The notes under the pieces: model-generated | What the model was told of the DNA's origin: nothing | The model's input: the letters and a program-made list of their open reading frames with translations, nothing else | Databases searched by the model: none | Shown: piece by piece, positions 10,320 to 19,924 of the stretch | Layout of the letters: each line of letters starts with the position of its first letter | Numbering within the stretch: position 1 is the stretch's first letter | Program-made: the position numbers and the translations under genes | Assembly (NCBI GenBank): GCA_051453625.1 | Contig: JBOZIK010000001.1 | Location: 290,111,092 to 290,132,351, forward strand | DNA: 21,260 nt | Direction: 5' to 3' | DNA from: Welwitschia mirabilis | Lineage: Eukaryota; Gnetophyta; Gnetopsida; Welwitschiales

Positions 10320-10328
10320 NNNNNNNNN
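10320..10328. other. Assembly gap (9 N)
   Basis: Nine undetermined bases within the purine-rich block. Confidence 0.99.
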
Positions 10329-10420
10329 GCAACATGAGATGGCCTATACATTGCAAATGATACTAGCGATAGCAAATACACAATCGAAGGGTAAAAGTAG
10401 GGAGGCAGAGGACTCGGGTG

Positions 10421-10693
10421 GTCCTTGATGATACCATGGGATGTCATCCTACCAAGACAATAGTCACCCTACTAGGCATCAGGCTAGTACTCACCTCGGA
10501 ATGTAATGTCATGAGCAAGTTTGCTTGGCTCTAGTGCATCCAAAGGATTGGATGCAACCTTGCGTCTCTTCTAGAGCCAACAGAAGATAAAGACTGAACA
10601 TCCACCAATGGCTTGGCAAGGTCCCCAATGGTGTCGTACAAGATAGCTGCAACAGAACAATGGTCACCAGTATGGGCACTAGGCTAGCACTCA
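10421..10693. repeat. Diverged 73-bp direct repeat, exactly 200-bp offset
   Basis: 10421-10493 and 10621-10693 align without gaps. Best-conserved parts are GTCC at the start, GAACAA/GACAA, TGGTCACC/TAGTCACC, and AGGCTAG(T/C)ACTCA at the end. The middle is poorly conserved, so the duplication is old. Confidence 0.6.
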
Positions 10694-11395
10694 TGCCATG
10701 GTTCTAGTGTAAATTGTGGGCCTCTAGGCAAGCATTAAGTAGACTCAAGGAGGTGGTAAGGGTGAAGGAAAGAGAAAAGGAGGAGTTCAAGTGGCTGGGA
10801 ACAGGAAAGGTTCTTGCTGAAGTAGAAAATGGAAGCAAGATGAACTCCTCTAACTTAGAGAGTATGGGAGGAATCAACATCCTAGGAAGAAAAACTCCAG
10901 GATGAGAGGGGGAAGGCTCCTAAGGGCTAAGACTAGGTATAGGATTAGGATAGTCAAAAACTAACTTGACAATGTAGGGGAGGCCTAGGGAAACAGGAAA
11001 GACAATTAAGGGACAAGAAAGGAACCTAGGGCTCTTCTCCTTAGGAGCATAAAGGGGAGAAGATGAAGGATGAGCGAAAGGTGTAGCAAAAAGAAAACAA
11101 GGCAAAAGAGAGGGAAATAGGAAGGAAAGATAGGGAAGAAGAATGTAAAAGAAGGGAAAATGAGAAAAGATAGCAAGAAGTAGAGCTAATGACAAGACAA
11201 AAGAGATTCCCCTATGGGCTAAGAGGACACCCCTCTCATCTTGGGCATTACAAGGGAATAGGGAATAGCTCTAGGTGGTGTTTCTTATTGGCAAGAGGCA
11301 TGTACAAACTAATGAAACCTGAGCAAGGTGCATAGAAACTGGAGAGATCTCTCTTGCCAAGAGAAATCTTTGGAAAGACCACCTGAGAAGAAGGA

Positions 11396-12446
11396 CCTCT
11401 TCCATGCCCTAGGCATAGAAGGATGCTAGGAGGAATGTCCTCTTCGATGCCCAAGACATGGAAGATAGAAAGAGGTTTCGAGGGCCAAGGTAAAAGGAGT
11501 AGGAATCAATATACTAGGTGGAAAGGATGTGAAAAGGAATCAAAGGGAGGTGAGAGCTCCTAGTAAGGAGGTAAGAAGGTTTATCCTAAGACAAATGAGG
11601 GGGTGAGAAAAGGGAACAGAAAGAAGAAAAAGTTGGGATCTTTGAACCTAAAGATGTAGCATCTGGAGGAGGGGTGTCTAGATGTTCTCTAAAGATTGAA
11701 GACACCTTTTTGAGCAAGGAAGATCTCACTCTTCGATGTTGTGGGTGTAGAATGAGAGGGTGGAGGCCCAAGACCCACGCCCTTAGCATCTAAGGCTTAG
11801 GGAAGTGGGCCTAAAGGTGAGGAGAAGAGGAGATAAAGGACGAAAAGGAAAGGAAAAAGGTAAGGAAGGAGGAAATGTGATGGAATGGAAAAGTAAAGCA
11901 AAGGGACCTTCTGCAGGAAGGAGAAGGGACCCTTAACCTAGGAAGGAGGTCTCTAATGAATGAAGGAGAGGCAAGGAGAGGTCTTTGGCCCTCTAGGATG
12001 ATGATTTGCCATCACAAAGTTCCAAAAAAAGAAGTCACCTTGCAAAGAAACTTGTATGATGCCAAGTGCAATGGAATCCGAAAGACAAGAAGAGGTTGGA
12101 AGAAGAAAAGGGTAACCCTATTCCATGCCCTAGGTGCAAAATACAGGTGAGTGGACCCCCTCTTGCATGCCCGAAAGAAGCCAGAAGTTTTCCGAAGCTT
12201 GAGACAAGGGGAATGGAGGTGAGCTTAAGAGAACTAGTAGTCTAAAGGTATGAACGGGATCCACAAACAAGGGATTCAGTTCAAGAAGGAAACATGTCCA
12301 ACTAGAGAGTTGAGAAGGCTAAGAGGTAGAAGAAGTAACTATACTACAAAAGATGACTAAAAGGACTGAGAAGTGATGAAGAAGGGGAGTTCTCTTCCAT
12401 AAGGCCCTAGAAGACCTCATCTTGCGTGCCCTAGCCGTGGAAGAGG
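11396..12446. repeat. Dispersed motif near CCTCTTSCATGCCCTAGG
   Basis: Copies lie near 11396, 11439, 12117, 12158, 12391 and 12416. Several are followed by a GGAAG or GAAGG word about 10 bases later. Spacing is irregular, so this is not a simple tandem array. It suggests that the purine-rich block grew from a longer repeated unit that has since diverged. Confidence 0.45.
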
Positions 12447-12534
12447 TCTAACAGGGCCCTCTTCCGATTTTAGAAAAGAAGCTAGAAGATCAACGATTGA
12501 GGGGGCAAGGAGAAGAAAATGAGGGAGCAGAAAG

Positions 12535-12552
12535 GAGAGAGAGAGAGAGAGA
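12535..12552. repeat. (GA)9 microsatellite
   Basis: Eighteen bases of perfect GA dinucleotide repeat at the right edge of the purine-rich block. Confidence 0.95.
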
Positions 12553-12955
12553 TGGAGGATTTACTGACAGAGGATTGCTTAAGGCCAAGGAAAAGGGTCG
12601 CAATAGGTAAAAGGTATGCATTGCCTGATGGCGGTTAGGTGAGGTACCAACACAAACTTTCCTATTTCTTGGTGTCGGGTCAACCAGATTTCTTAGTGGG
12701 ATGTGAGACTGTAAACCATTTTTTACATTTGCTAACAACTTTAAATTAGGTCAACCAAATCCCTAATTGAGTTGACCATACTAGTTGCAAGTGTATCAAT
12801 GCACAAGGTCGAGTCGATTGCATGGCCTAACAAGTTGATCAAACCTATGTGATAGTCAAATTTTCAATTCCAAAACTTCCTTGGTCATGGCTCTAGTTCG
12901 ATTAGTTGGAGTTCCTATCTTCTAGCACATCTCAGTTCACCTCTTCAATAGCTAG

Positions 12956-12965
12956 NNNNNNNNNN
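12956..12965. other. Assembly gap (10 N)
   Basis: Ten undetermined bases in non-coding sequence. Confidence 0.99.
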
Positions 12966-13272
12966 TTTAGCAAGAATGCTTTTTATTCATCTTCATTGTT
13001 CTTAGATAAGGTTTCCTAGCCAATAGCATTCTTCACATTCTTCAAACATAAAAATTTTGTACTATCTTGTGCTCATTGTCTTTTACAATCTACTCTAAAT
13101 CTAACTTTGCAACATCAACCGCTTAAGGCTTGATCTTTGTGCTTACACATGAGTAATTAAGGTTTACTTCATTCACTTGTACTCATGCAGCTTTGAGCAT
13201 TGAGACTTATCCCAACAGTCCAATTGTTAGCCTGAGTCCTTAGCTACCTACCAAGAGTAAAGTAAGGCTTAT

Positions 13273-13318
13273 CCTACTCCACTATAAAATTGTAGCCTAC
13301 TCCACTATAAAATTGTTG
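13273..13318. repeat. 23-bp tandem duplication
   Basis: CCTACTCCACTATAAAATTG starts at 13273 and again at 13296, with near-identical copies. It is a recent local duplication. Confidence 0.9.
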
Positions 13319-14901
13319 TCTTGTGCCTTTTTATTTGTACTTATTTCTAATCATACTGAGTAGCATAAATAAGTTAATTGTCCATCACATGAGATAGTCC
13401 TTAATTATTGCATATTAGATTTTATGTCCTTCAATATTTAGAGGGTAAAGTGAATTGAAAGGACCCTATTTACCACCAAACACCCAACCCTAGCGGTCCC
13501 TATTCAACTCCTTGCCCCTTCCAGTGTTATATAGTTCCAACAACCTCTTGATGCATCACACAATATTAAAACTGTTTGGTTTTATTTGACGAGCGATGAA
13601 GATTATTAAAGAGGTTTGACCAAGCAAGGTTGTCAAGGTAAAGGAACATTTTTTTAATAACATCAATCTACCATGAGCATCATTGTTTGTCTTACTTGAT
13701 TTACCATTTAAGTACTTTATCTCATATGTTTATGCCTTCAATAATTAATCTTATCTTCCACATTTTATGCCATTTTGTCATATTCTACACATTACTACAA
13801 ATAATGCCTATACCCTATATCATAGCAAGTAAATTCTTCATGCATCATTACCCTCAGTAGTAGTAGACTCCTTAAGCAACACAATACATGGATCCTTTTC
13901 TTTAAGAATTCAAAAAGTTGCCTCAAGTTAGGAATTTAACAACTTGATATATTGAAGTACATTCATAGCTTCGTACACTATTTATGTTTTTTACTTTTTT
14001 TTTTGATAATGAGGTAAAGCCCTATCTAGTTACTTGGCTTTGGTTTGTCACATCATGAGAAGGGCCATATACACATCAAAATTTGTATACAATCACACTC
14101 GTGCCCACCTTTTTCCCCATAGGAAATCCAATGAAAAGGAATTCTACAACCTAAAACTTGTAACGAATTTCATGTTGTTGGATAAGTCCAATATAGAGTA
14201 ACAATGAGAGTTTTGCTTCATTTCATAGTACTCATAAGGCTAGACATTCCATAAGAGCAATATTTATTGTGCTGATGCTCCAAGCAAGTCTTCTTTGAGG
14301 TGAAAAATCTTATATGATTAAGCAATGTGTTACATAATGCATACTTACATAGTGACATTGTTACTTGTTCATCTTATAATGCATGATGCATCTCTTTTTC
14401 CCACAAATATGACATCTTCAATGATATATTTGCATATCAATTATCAAATTTTGGAAATTCGAAACATACCATTTGCATATTTAATTCTTAAAATCACCTA
14501 GGTTACTTGACCTTTGGTGCTTGTTCTCCACTAGGTGGATGCGAAGGAATTTCCTCTTACATACACGTATGAGGCAATGGTAAGGATCGAAGAGGCCATT
14601 CATTGCTATCTTATAGAAAATAATCTCCTTGGAAGGTTTGCAACACTTTCTATAAAAATCATTGAAATGTGAGGATTAAACAATTGCAGGTGATTAATGA
14701 TTTCATTTCTTACTAACGATTTGAGCTCCTGCCCTTTCATTTTGGAACATCTACAGTTGATGAGGGAACTTCAAAATGTCCTAAATAGAGTAGTTGTTCA
14801 TATATTCAAGGGAGTTCAATTCATAAAAAAGTTAGGCGATATCTAGGAAGAAGATGGGATTGATGCTTTAGAGGCATGGGGCAGATTCTATGAAAAATAA
14901 G

Positions 14902-14971
14902 AGTAAGCCAAGTGGTTGAAGTTTATTTATTGTTTAAGTAAGCCAAGTGATGGAAGTTTATTTATTGTTTA
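14902..14971. repeat. 35-bp tandem duplication
   Basis: AGTAAGCCAAGTGGTTGAAG at 14902 is repeated from 14937 with only a couple of differences, each copy ending TTTATTTATTGTTTAA or similar. It is a local duplication in non-coding DNA. Confidence 0.9.
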
Positions 14972-16543
14972 ATAAACTAGGTGTAATTGCTTTTGTTATT
15001 TATGTCATGTCATTCTCTTTTCTACTCATTATTAAAGAAAACATAAATATCTTTTGGATATACTTCATGACCAATTATATTGCTTTTCTATTTTAGAGCA
15101 TTAGTGGACTAGGCATGGTTTGGATACATTAGCTTTAAAATGAACCCATTCAGATTGTTTCGCAACCACATAACATATATAGTAAATGTTTAGAATTCAT
15201 ATATTCAGAATACCAATTTGCACATCATATTGATTCTATTTTCGGATTTGCTATTATTTGTTCTCTATAGGGGGTTAGAAGAATTAGAGCATTTTCAACC
15301 ACATGCACTCAAATGACTCTCATAGATTTACAACCTAAAGGATGGACATCTAGTTTTTGTCCATCATAACCTTAGGTTAAGCTAGCATCAACAAACTAGG
15401 AGTTCATGGCTTTGATATTCATCCACTTTTACCTTGTGCCTAGTCAATTGAAGAGGATGAGGGAGAAGAATGCTCATCATGACAATGCCATGTCCTCTTG
15501 ATACTCATTTTGGCATTTCATATTCAAGCAGTAGCACACAATTGTTGTGATAAAGAGGTGCAATTGTTCTTCAGCCCATTCATAGGGTTGTCATATTGTC
15601 CATTTTACTGATGACAGTAGAGACTTAGTTTTGATGAGACCATTGGAGATCATTCATCTTCATATTAAAGTCCAGTTATGATAGTAAGGAGCCCTTTTCC
15701 TCCATGGATGAGTTGGGCATGCCTCAGTTGGAGACAAATCGTACACCTTCACAACATCATGGCTATCAACCATGGAAAAAGTTGTTAGTATAAAGAAGCA
15801 CTAGGGAAGATTCTTCTAAGAATCTCTAGTCCTTGTATATGACTATATGCATCATTGCCTTCATGTGGTTCTAACATACTAGGTCTTCAGTTTTGTTATC
15901 ACATTGTATTAGACAGTTAAACTTGTGCATTGTTCTGGCTTGTAGACTCATGGATTGTATATCATCATATTAATTTTATTGTTTTCTCCTTTTTCATAAC
16001 TTCTGAGGATGCATATTATGATGTGAAATTATTTATTAGTATCAGAACATATCATTGTTTCCTCCTATCATGGATGACGTAATTGTGTGTTAAGAAGAAA
16101 TTATGCATGATGTGTCATTGTCTCTTTCTAGTACTTATAAGCTAATTGTGGTTTCACTTTCACATTTAATAGCAAAAAAGCCCAAAACATTTTTAAACTC
16201 GTTGCTTTAATTATTTTTGGCACATTATTAAATGGTTAAATATATCCAAAAATTTGTTTCCTAATGTTTTGCAATGTTAAAGAAAATTAATTTGATCAAG
16301 GTCTATCTAGTGTTGACTTTTACTTCTGACTTACTGCCCCAACAAGTTTTTGGATGTTGTTGACTCTTTGCCAACTTATAATCACTAATTTTAACTAATC
16401 TAAGAAAGAAAGCTTTCCATTAGCAATATCTGCTACAAGGGTTGTAAGAAAATGATCTATCAATCAACATCGTACATTCCATTTCTCTAATCTACCATTC
16501 AATTTCAGGATGTACTTTTGGTGTTCCAAGTGAGACCATGTAC
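14972..16543. other. AT-rich sequence without a recognisable gene
   Basis: Stops are frequent in all frames and no conserved motif was found. It lies between the local 35-bp duplication and the left LTR of the element at 16544-19279. Confidence 0.45.
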
Positions 16544-16870
16544 TGTCTCAAATGGGAACTTGTTAAGAACTCTAAAAGAATGAATACATATTTCTTTCTA
16601 TACGCACTCTGACTATAGTCTAATGCCATTTATGTGTTGGCTCTAAGTTGTCACCCTTCATAATTACAATTATTCATAATACAATATGCCATTTATGTGT
16701 TGGATAGAGGTTGTCAACCTTCATAATTACAATTATTCATAATACAATATCATTAAGGAACAATAATAAAGATATTAATTACATGATATAATTAATAAAT
16801 TGATTGCTATAACATTATTAGCTAGGTAGATCAAACTAGTTTATTTGTCAAATATAAAATAGACATTACA
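16544..16870 (-). repeat. Left LTR (3' LTR in element sense), with internal duplication
   Basis: It starts TGTCTCAAATGGGAACTTG and ends GTCAAATATAAAATAGACAT plus TACA. It aligns with 19004-19279 along its length, except for an extra 63-bp tandem copy. TG/CA termini are present. Confidence 0.75.
16623..16748. repeat. 63-bp tandem duplication inside the left LTR
   Basis: ATGCCATTTATGTGTTGG begins at 16623 and again at 16686. Each copy ends with the same CTTCATAATTACAATTATTC block. The right LTR has a single diverged copy (about 19087-19150), so the duplication arose in this LTR only, after insertion. Confidence 0.9.
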
Positions 16871-17064
16871 TTCTAACTGCCTTAGGATTAAGCATCCTTG
16901 TTGTTTCCATTCTAGAATCTTTGGGTTGTCTTCATGTGATGTACAACCCGAACCTTCCTTGATTCATCAAACAAGACATGGGCTCCTACCTATCCAAGCT
17001 GGCTAAGCTCAAAAGACCTAGCCATGCACGATAATACTTATAACCTTGGAATCCCACCCTTGTC

Positions 17065-17381
17065 AAGGCCTTAACAATGAGGCATTACCCTCAAAACCTT
17101 ACTGCTTGAGGCATTACCCTTTAAGGCCTTACCACCCAAGGCATTACTCCTCAAGGCATTATCGTTCAAGAGATTACCCCTAAAGGCATTACTGCTCTAC
17201 GCATCTCTATGCATGGCATTACCATGGAAAGCATTCTGCCTAAAGGCATTCTCTCTAAAGCATAATTGCCCCAAGAAATTATCACTTAAGGGATTACCAC
17301 CTAAAGGCATTATTGCCCAAAGCATTGACATGCAAATGCATTATTGCCCAAAGGTATTACAACCCAAAGAAATTCAATTCT
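17065..17381. repeat. 15-bp minisatellite, about 21 copies (AAGGCATTACCNCCT type)
   Basis: Unit starts can be read at 17065, 17079, 17093, 17108, 17123, 17138, 17153, 17168, 17183, 17198, 17213, 17228, 17243, 17257, 17273, 17288, 17304, 17319, 17335, 17351 and 17367. Spacing is 14-16 and mostly exactly 15. The best-kept bases are the AAGGCATT half. Because 15 is five codons, the array in the plus frame from 17213 reads as degenerate pentapeptides (KALPW, KAFCL, KAFSL, KGLPP, KGIIA). It lies inside the LTR element. There is no sign that the frame is used: it opens and closes at ordinary sequence. Confidence 0.85.
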
Positions 17382-17866
17382 ATCCTCTAGTGTCCTCGAT
17401 ATGCAACCTTGCTTATAGGATTCATAATGTTTATCAGCTTCAATCTCATCTCAAATCTAGGTGCGTTCAATTCTCTTTGTCTTTTCACATTCAAATGCGT
17501 GAATAATCTCAAACTTGAAACCCTCAAACCAAAAAAATACACTTTTACCCACTACCCTAGCTTAGTCTTCTAGTACTACATATTTGGCTCTCCATGGCTT
17601 CATTACCAACACCTTATGTCAAAAACTTATGTCAAAGATATTATAAAACAATAATAGGTGAACTAAATTATAGGAAGGCCTTGAATGTCTACCCAAAGAC
17701 ATATCATCAAATGCTACAAGGTAGAAAAGCAAGTTATGCCCACAAAAATAATTAAACAAACATAACTCTCTAGGTGTGATTCCCTATGTGTTAAGGGGAA
17801 AAGCACAACAAAAATTAGTGAAAAAGGAAAAAAAAATCCAGAAATAATAACAACAAATAAAAAGAG

Positions 17867-17990
17867 TCTATGTCATATGATGAGGATGAGTGAAAGACAT
17901 AAGATGTTGAGTCTCAACAAACACTTCTATGTTGTATGATGAGAATGAGTGAGACACATATGACATAGAGTTTAAATGAACATTTCTATG
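17867..17990. repeat. 59-bp tandem duplication with embedded inverted repeat
   Basis: TCTATG starts units at 17867, 17926 and 17985 (period 59; the third is partial). Shared landmarks are ATATGATGAG/GTATGATGAG and ATGAGTGA. TCTATGTCATATG at 17867-17879 has its reverse complement CATATGACATAGA at 17958-17970, so the first unit's left end and the second unit's middle could pair. Confidence 0.8.
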
Positions 17991-18985
17991 TGGAGACTCT
18001 CCATTATCTTCATTGGAGTTTCATCTTGGATCTCGAAAGCTTGGTCTGAAAAAAGCCACCCCAATTAACCAAAACACCATGATGCAAACAAAGTTCATTG
18101 TTGTGCCATTGTTTCCATGCAAGAAAACTCTTATATTCACCATTTTTAGATCAATAAATGAGAACTTCAAAGTTTCTTCTATGTCATGTGATTGCACTAT
18201 TTTTCTCTTAAGATGACCAAAACTGCACTACAAACATCGGGATGTCTTGGACTATGCTTGGCCTCTATAACAAAGAACACTACTCGATCTTTCAGATCCA
18301 TGGCTTCCCAAACTCAGCAAAGTCAAGGGAGCAACGAAAGCACAGTATCAGATGACACCTTTTGTATCCACTACCAATCGAATAGCTCAAACCCATGTCA
18401 TCTTAGTCAAAATCTTATCATCATCAATTAATGGAGATATGTGCTTTGCTCTAGCATTTCACATAGCCTTGCCTTTCTTCTGCCAATAGGCATGCCATTC
18501 TCCTTTCATTCATTTTCTAGCGTGTAGGGTAAGAGGAGGCAAGTGCAACTCCTTGTTTTGTTTTGTTGGGAGTTTGGACTCTCTTACATCTAGTGATGTT
18601 AGGTTAGGGCTACAGGAAGGCAATGCTCCCCTTGCTCACGATGGCCTTCACTTTCTTGCCCTATGCCACCATCATCATTGTCCTCATTTGAAGAAGGTTC
18701 ATGTCATCATAACATCGCTATGAGTCATGTTCAACTAGTGTCTTCCACCATATAGAACCCAAATACTCCCTTTTTTCTTCTGTGAAATACTATGCAAAAA
18801 TATGAATATCCACACAATTGGTTCATGCATCTCTAGAATAGTCAATAAGCTCAACCAAAGGGCTAAATTGCCACTTGCACATTTTGCTGATGCTTTTGAA
18901 ATATTCCATGGGTGGTTTTCCCTGACTTTATTTTTTTCTGCAATGCTTGCATATCTCTTTAGCTTATTTTTTAGAGAACCAGTTG

Positions 18986-18998
18986 GGCTTTAATACCA
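18986..18998 (-). other. Putative primer binding site, initiator tRNA-Met type
   Basis: Read on the minus strand this is TGGTATTAAAGCC, five bases inside the end of the right LTR. The plant tRNA-iMet site begins TGGTATCAGAGC, so ten of twelve bases match, and both differences are transitions. It fixes the element's orientation as minus. Confidence 0.7.
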
Positions 18999-19003
18999 AT
19001 TTC

Positions 19004-19279
19004 TGATATCTCAAATTGGGAACTTGTTAAGAACTCTACAAAAATCAAAACCTATTTCTTTCTATATGCTCTCTAATTACAATCTAATGCTATTGAGGGG
19101 TTGGCTAATGGTTATGGCCCTTCATAATGCCAACTATTCATAACACAACATTATTAAGGAACAACAATAAAAGTATTAACTACCTTGTATAATGAATAAA
19201 CTGATTCTTATAATGTTATTGTCTCTATAAATTATGCTACTACACTAGTGTATCTGTCAAATATAAAATAGACATTATA
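19004..19279 (-). repeat. Right LTR (5' LTR in element sense)
   Basis: It starts TGATATCTCAAATTGGGAAC and ends with GTCAAATATAAAATAGACAT followed by TATA. It pairs with the left LTR, lacks that LTR's 63-bp duplication, and is followed directly on the element side by the primer binding site. Confidence 0.75.
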
Positions 19280-19699
19280 GCTTGGACTTTATGTGGCTTC
19301 TATGTCAAATGCATAAAACTAGGTTATTGCATCCTAACAAAATGTACCTCTACATAAATGAATTCATATGCATACATAATTTCAAATACATTTTTATTGC
19401 AGTTATTTGCAATGGACCTTCTAACTACTACTTTAGCGAAAGTTCCCTACAACCAATCATTAAAATATATTATTTTTTTAAGTCATTGCTTCCCTCTTAA
19501 AGTGGAACTATTGTATTCATGGACATCCCCTTCATTAATGCAAGTCCAAAATCACTAGCCTATGTTAGATTTTAAGAATTTTACCTGTGATTAAATTATA
19601 ATTCTTTTGAATCTTGGAACACTTTTCTTGAGGGGAAAATACAACATACAACACATCCGATCAGCTTCTAGAAGCAGAAAGATGTTCATGTATTGTCCT
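19280..19699. other. Non-coding sequence between two retroelements
   Basis: Overlapping frames at 19282-19558 on the plus strand have no known motif. AT-rich, nothing else seen. Confidence 0.4.
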
Positions 19700-19867
19700 A
19701 AATCAGGTGTTTGCTATCACAAGATGATATCTATTGAAAACTGAAGAAATATTTGGAGAAACCCTTTTTATTCGATATATTAAAGTATTTACAATACCCA
19801 CTTATTTATAGGACACAGGTCCTCTACAACAAAATGCCTAATCAATGTGGGATTTAAGGAAATAACA
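19700..19867 (-). mobile_element. Probable LTR fragment with promoter
   Basis: On the minus strand, starting TGTTATTTCC at 19867, the sequence has the layout of a plant LTR: a CCCACATTG box, a TATAAATA box, then an AATAAA-like word (CGAATAAAAAGG near 19770). It lies just downstream, on the same strand, of the Ty3/gypsy integrase fragment and could be that element's 3' LTR. The lower boundary is not defined and no partner LTR is in the window. A solo LTR of another family is equally possible. Confidence 0.45.
19801..19853 (-). promoter_or_regulatory. snRNA USE-like box and TATA box, 32 nt apart
   Basis: On the minus strand ATCCCACATTG (19853-19843) matches the plant snRNA upstream sequence element RTCCCACATCG at 10 of 11 positions; the difference is the C of a CpG. 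TATAAATAAG follows at 19810-19801 with 32 nt between. In plants, spacing of about 33-34 nt is typical of Pol II snRNA promoters and about ten less of Pol III ones. The downstream sequence does not resemble U1, U2, U4, U5 or U6, so this is more likely an LTR promoter that resembles the snRNA type. Confidence 0.45.
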
Positions 19868-19924
19868 TAAAATAGCAAATTATAGGGCTAGTAGCAATTA
19901 CATACTACGATTGAACACAATTGG

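Larger units (their letters stand above)
9591..12600. other. About 3 kb of purine-rich (plus strand) non-coding DNA
   Basis: The plus strand is dominated by A and G in words such as GAAGGAGAGG and AAGGAAAGG, and the minus strand is correspondingly pyrimidine-rich. Open frames on both strands (for example 9737-10045 minus, 10920-11195 minus) are low-complexity and match nothing I recognise. The block differs sharply in composition from both flanks. It may be a degenerate retrotransposon internal region, since gag-like coding strands are often purine-rich, but no gag or pol motif survives. Confidence 0.5.
12600..14901. other. AT-rich sequence without a recognisable gene
   Basis: No conserved protein, RNA gene or element end was recognised. 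At 12749-12777 GGTCAAC and GTTGACC form a 7-bp inverted repeat with a 15-base loop. A T10 run lies near 13995. A short plus-strand frame near 14533-14670 (VDAKEFPLTYTYEAM..., ending at a TGA) reads like protein but matches no family I can name. Confidence 0.4.
16544..19279 (-). mobile_element. Old non-autonomous LTR retrotransposon
   Basis: Two direct repeats (16544-16870 and 19004-19279) flank about 2.1 kb. Orientation is minus: just inside the right repeat, the minus strand reads TGGTATTAAAGCC at 18998-18986. This is close to the primer binding site TGGTATCAGAGC used by many plant elements with initiator tRNA-Met. The left repeat begins TG and ends CA as LTRs do; the right one has drifted to TG..TA. 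The interior has no recognisable gag, protease, reverse transcriptase or integrase, only short frames, a 15-bp minisatellite and a 59-bp duplication. I saw no matching 5-bp target duplication and no clear polypurine tract, so the exact ends are tentative. LTRs differ by roughly 15 percent over the first 84 bases as counted by eye, which implies an old insertion. Confidence 0.7.

Noticed and set aside
9737-12738. Many leucine/serine/proline-rich minus-strand frames
   Set aside because: They follow from the pyrimidine-rich minus strand, are low-complexity, and resemble no family.
17213-17506. 97-codon frame with pentapeptide-like repeats as a gene
   Set aside because: Openness follows from the 15-bp minisatellite. 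The repeat extends well to the left of the start codon, and no domain follows it.
19700-19853. A U-type snRNA gene behind the USE-like box
   Set aside because: The sequence downstream of the TATA box has no resemblance to U1, U2, U4, U5 or U6.
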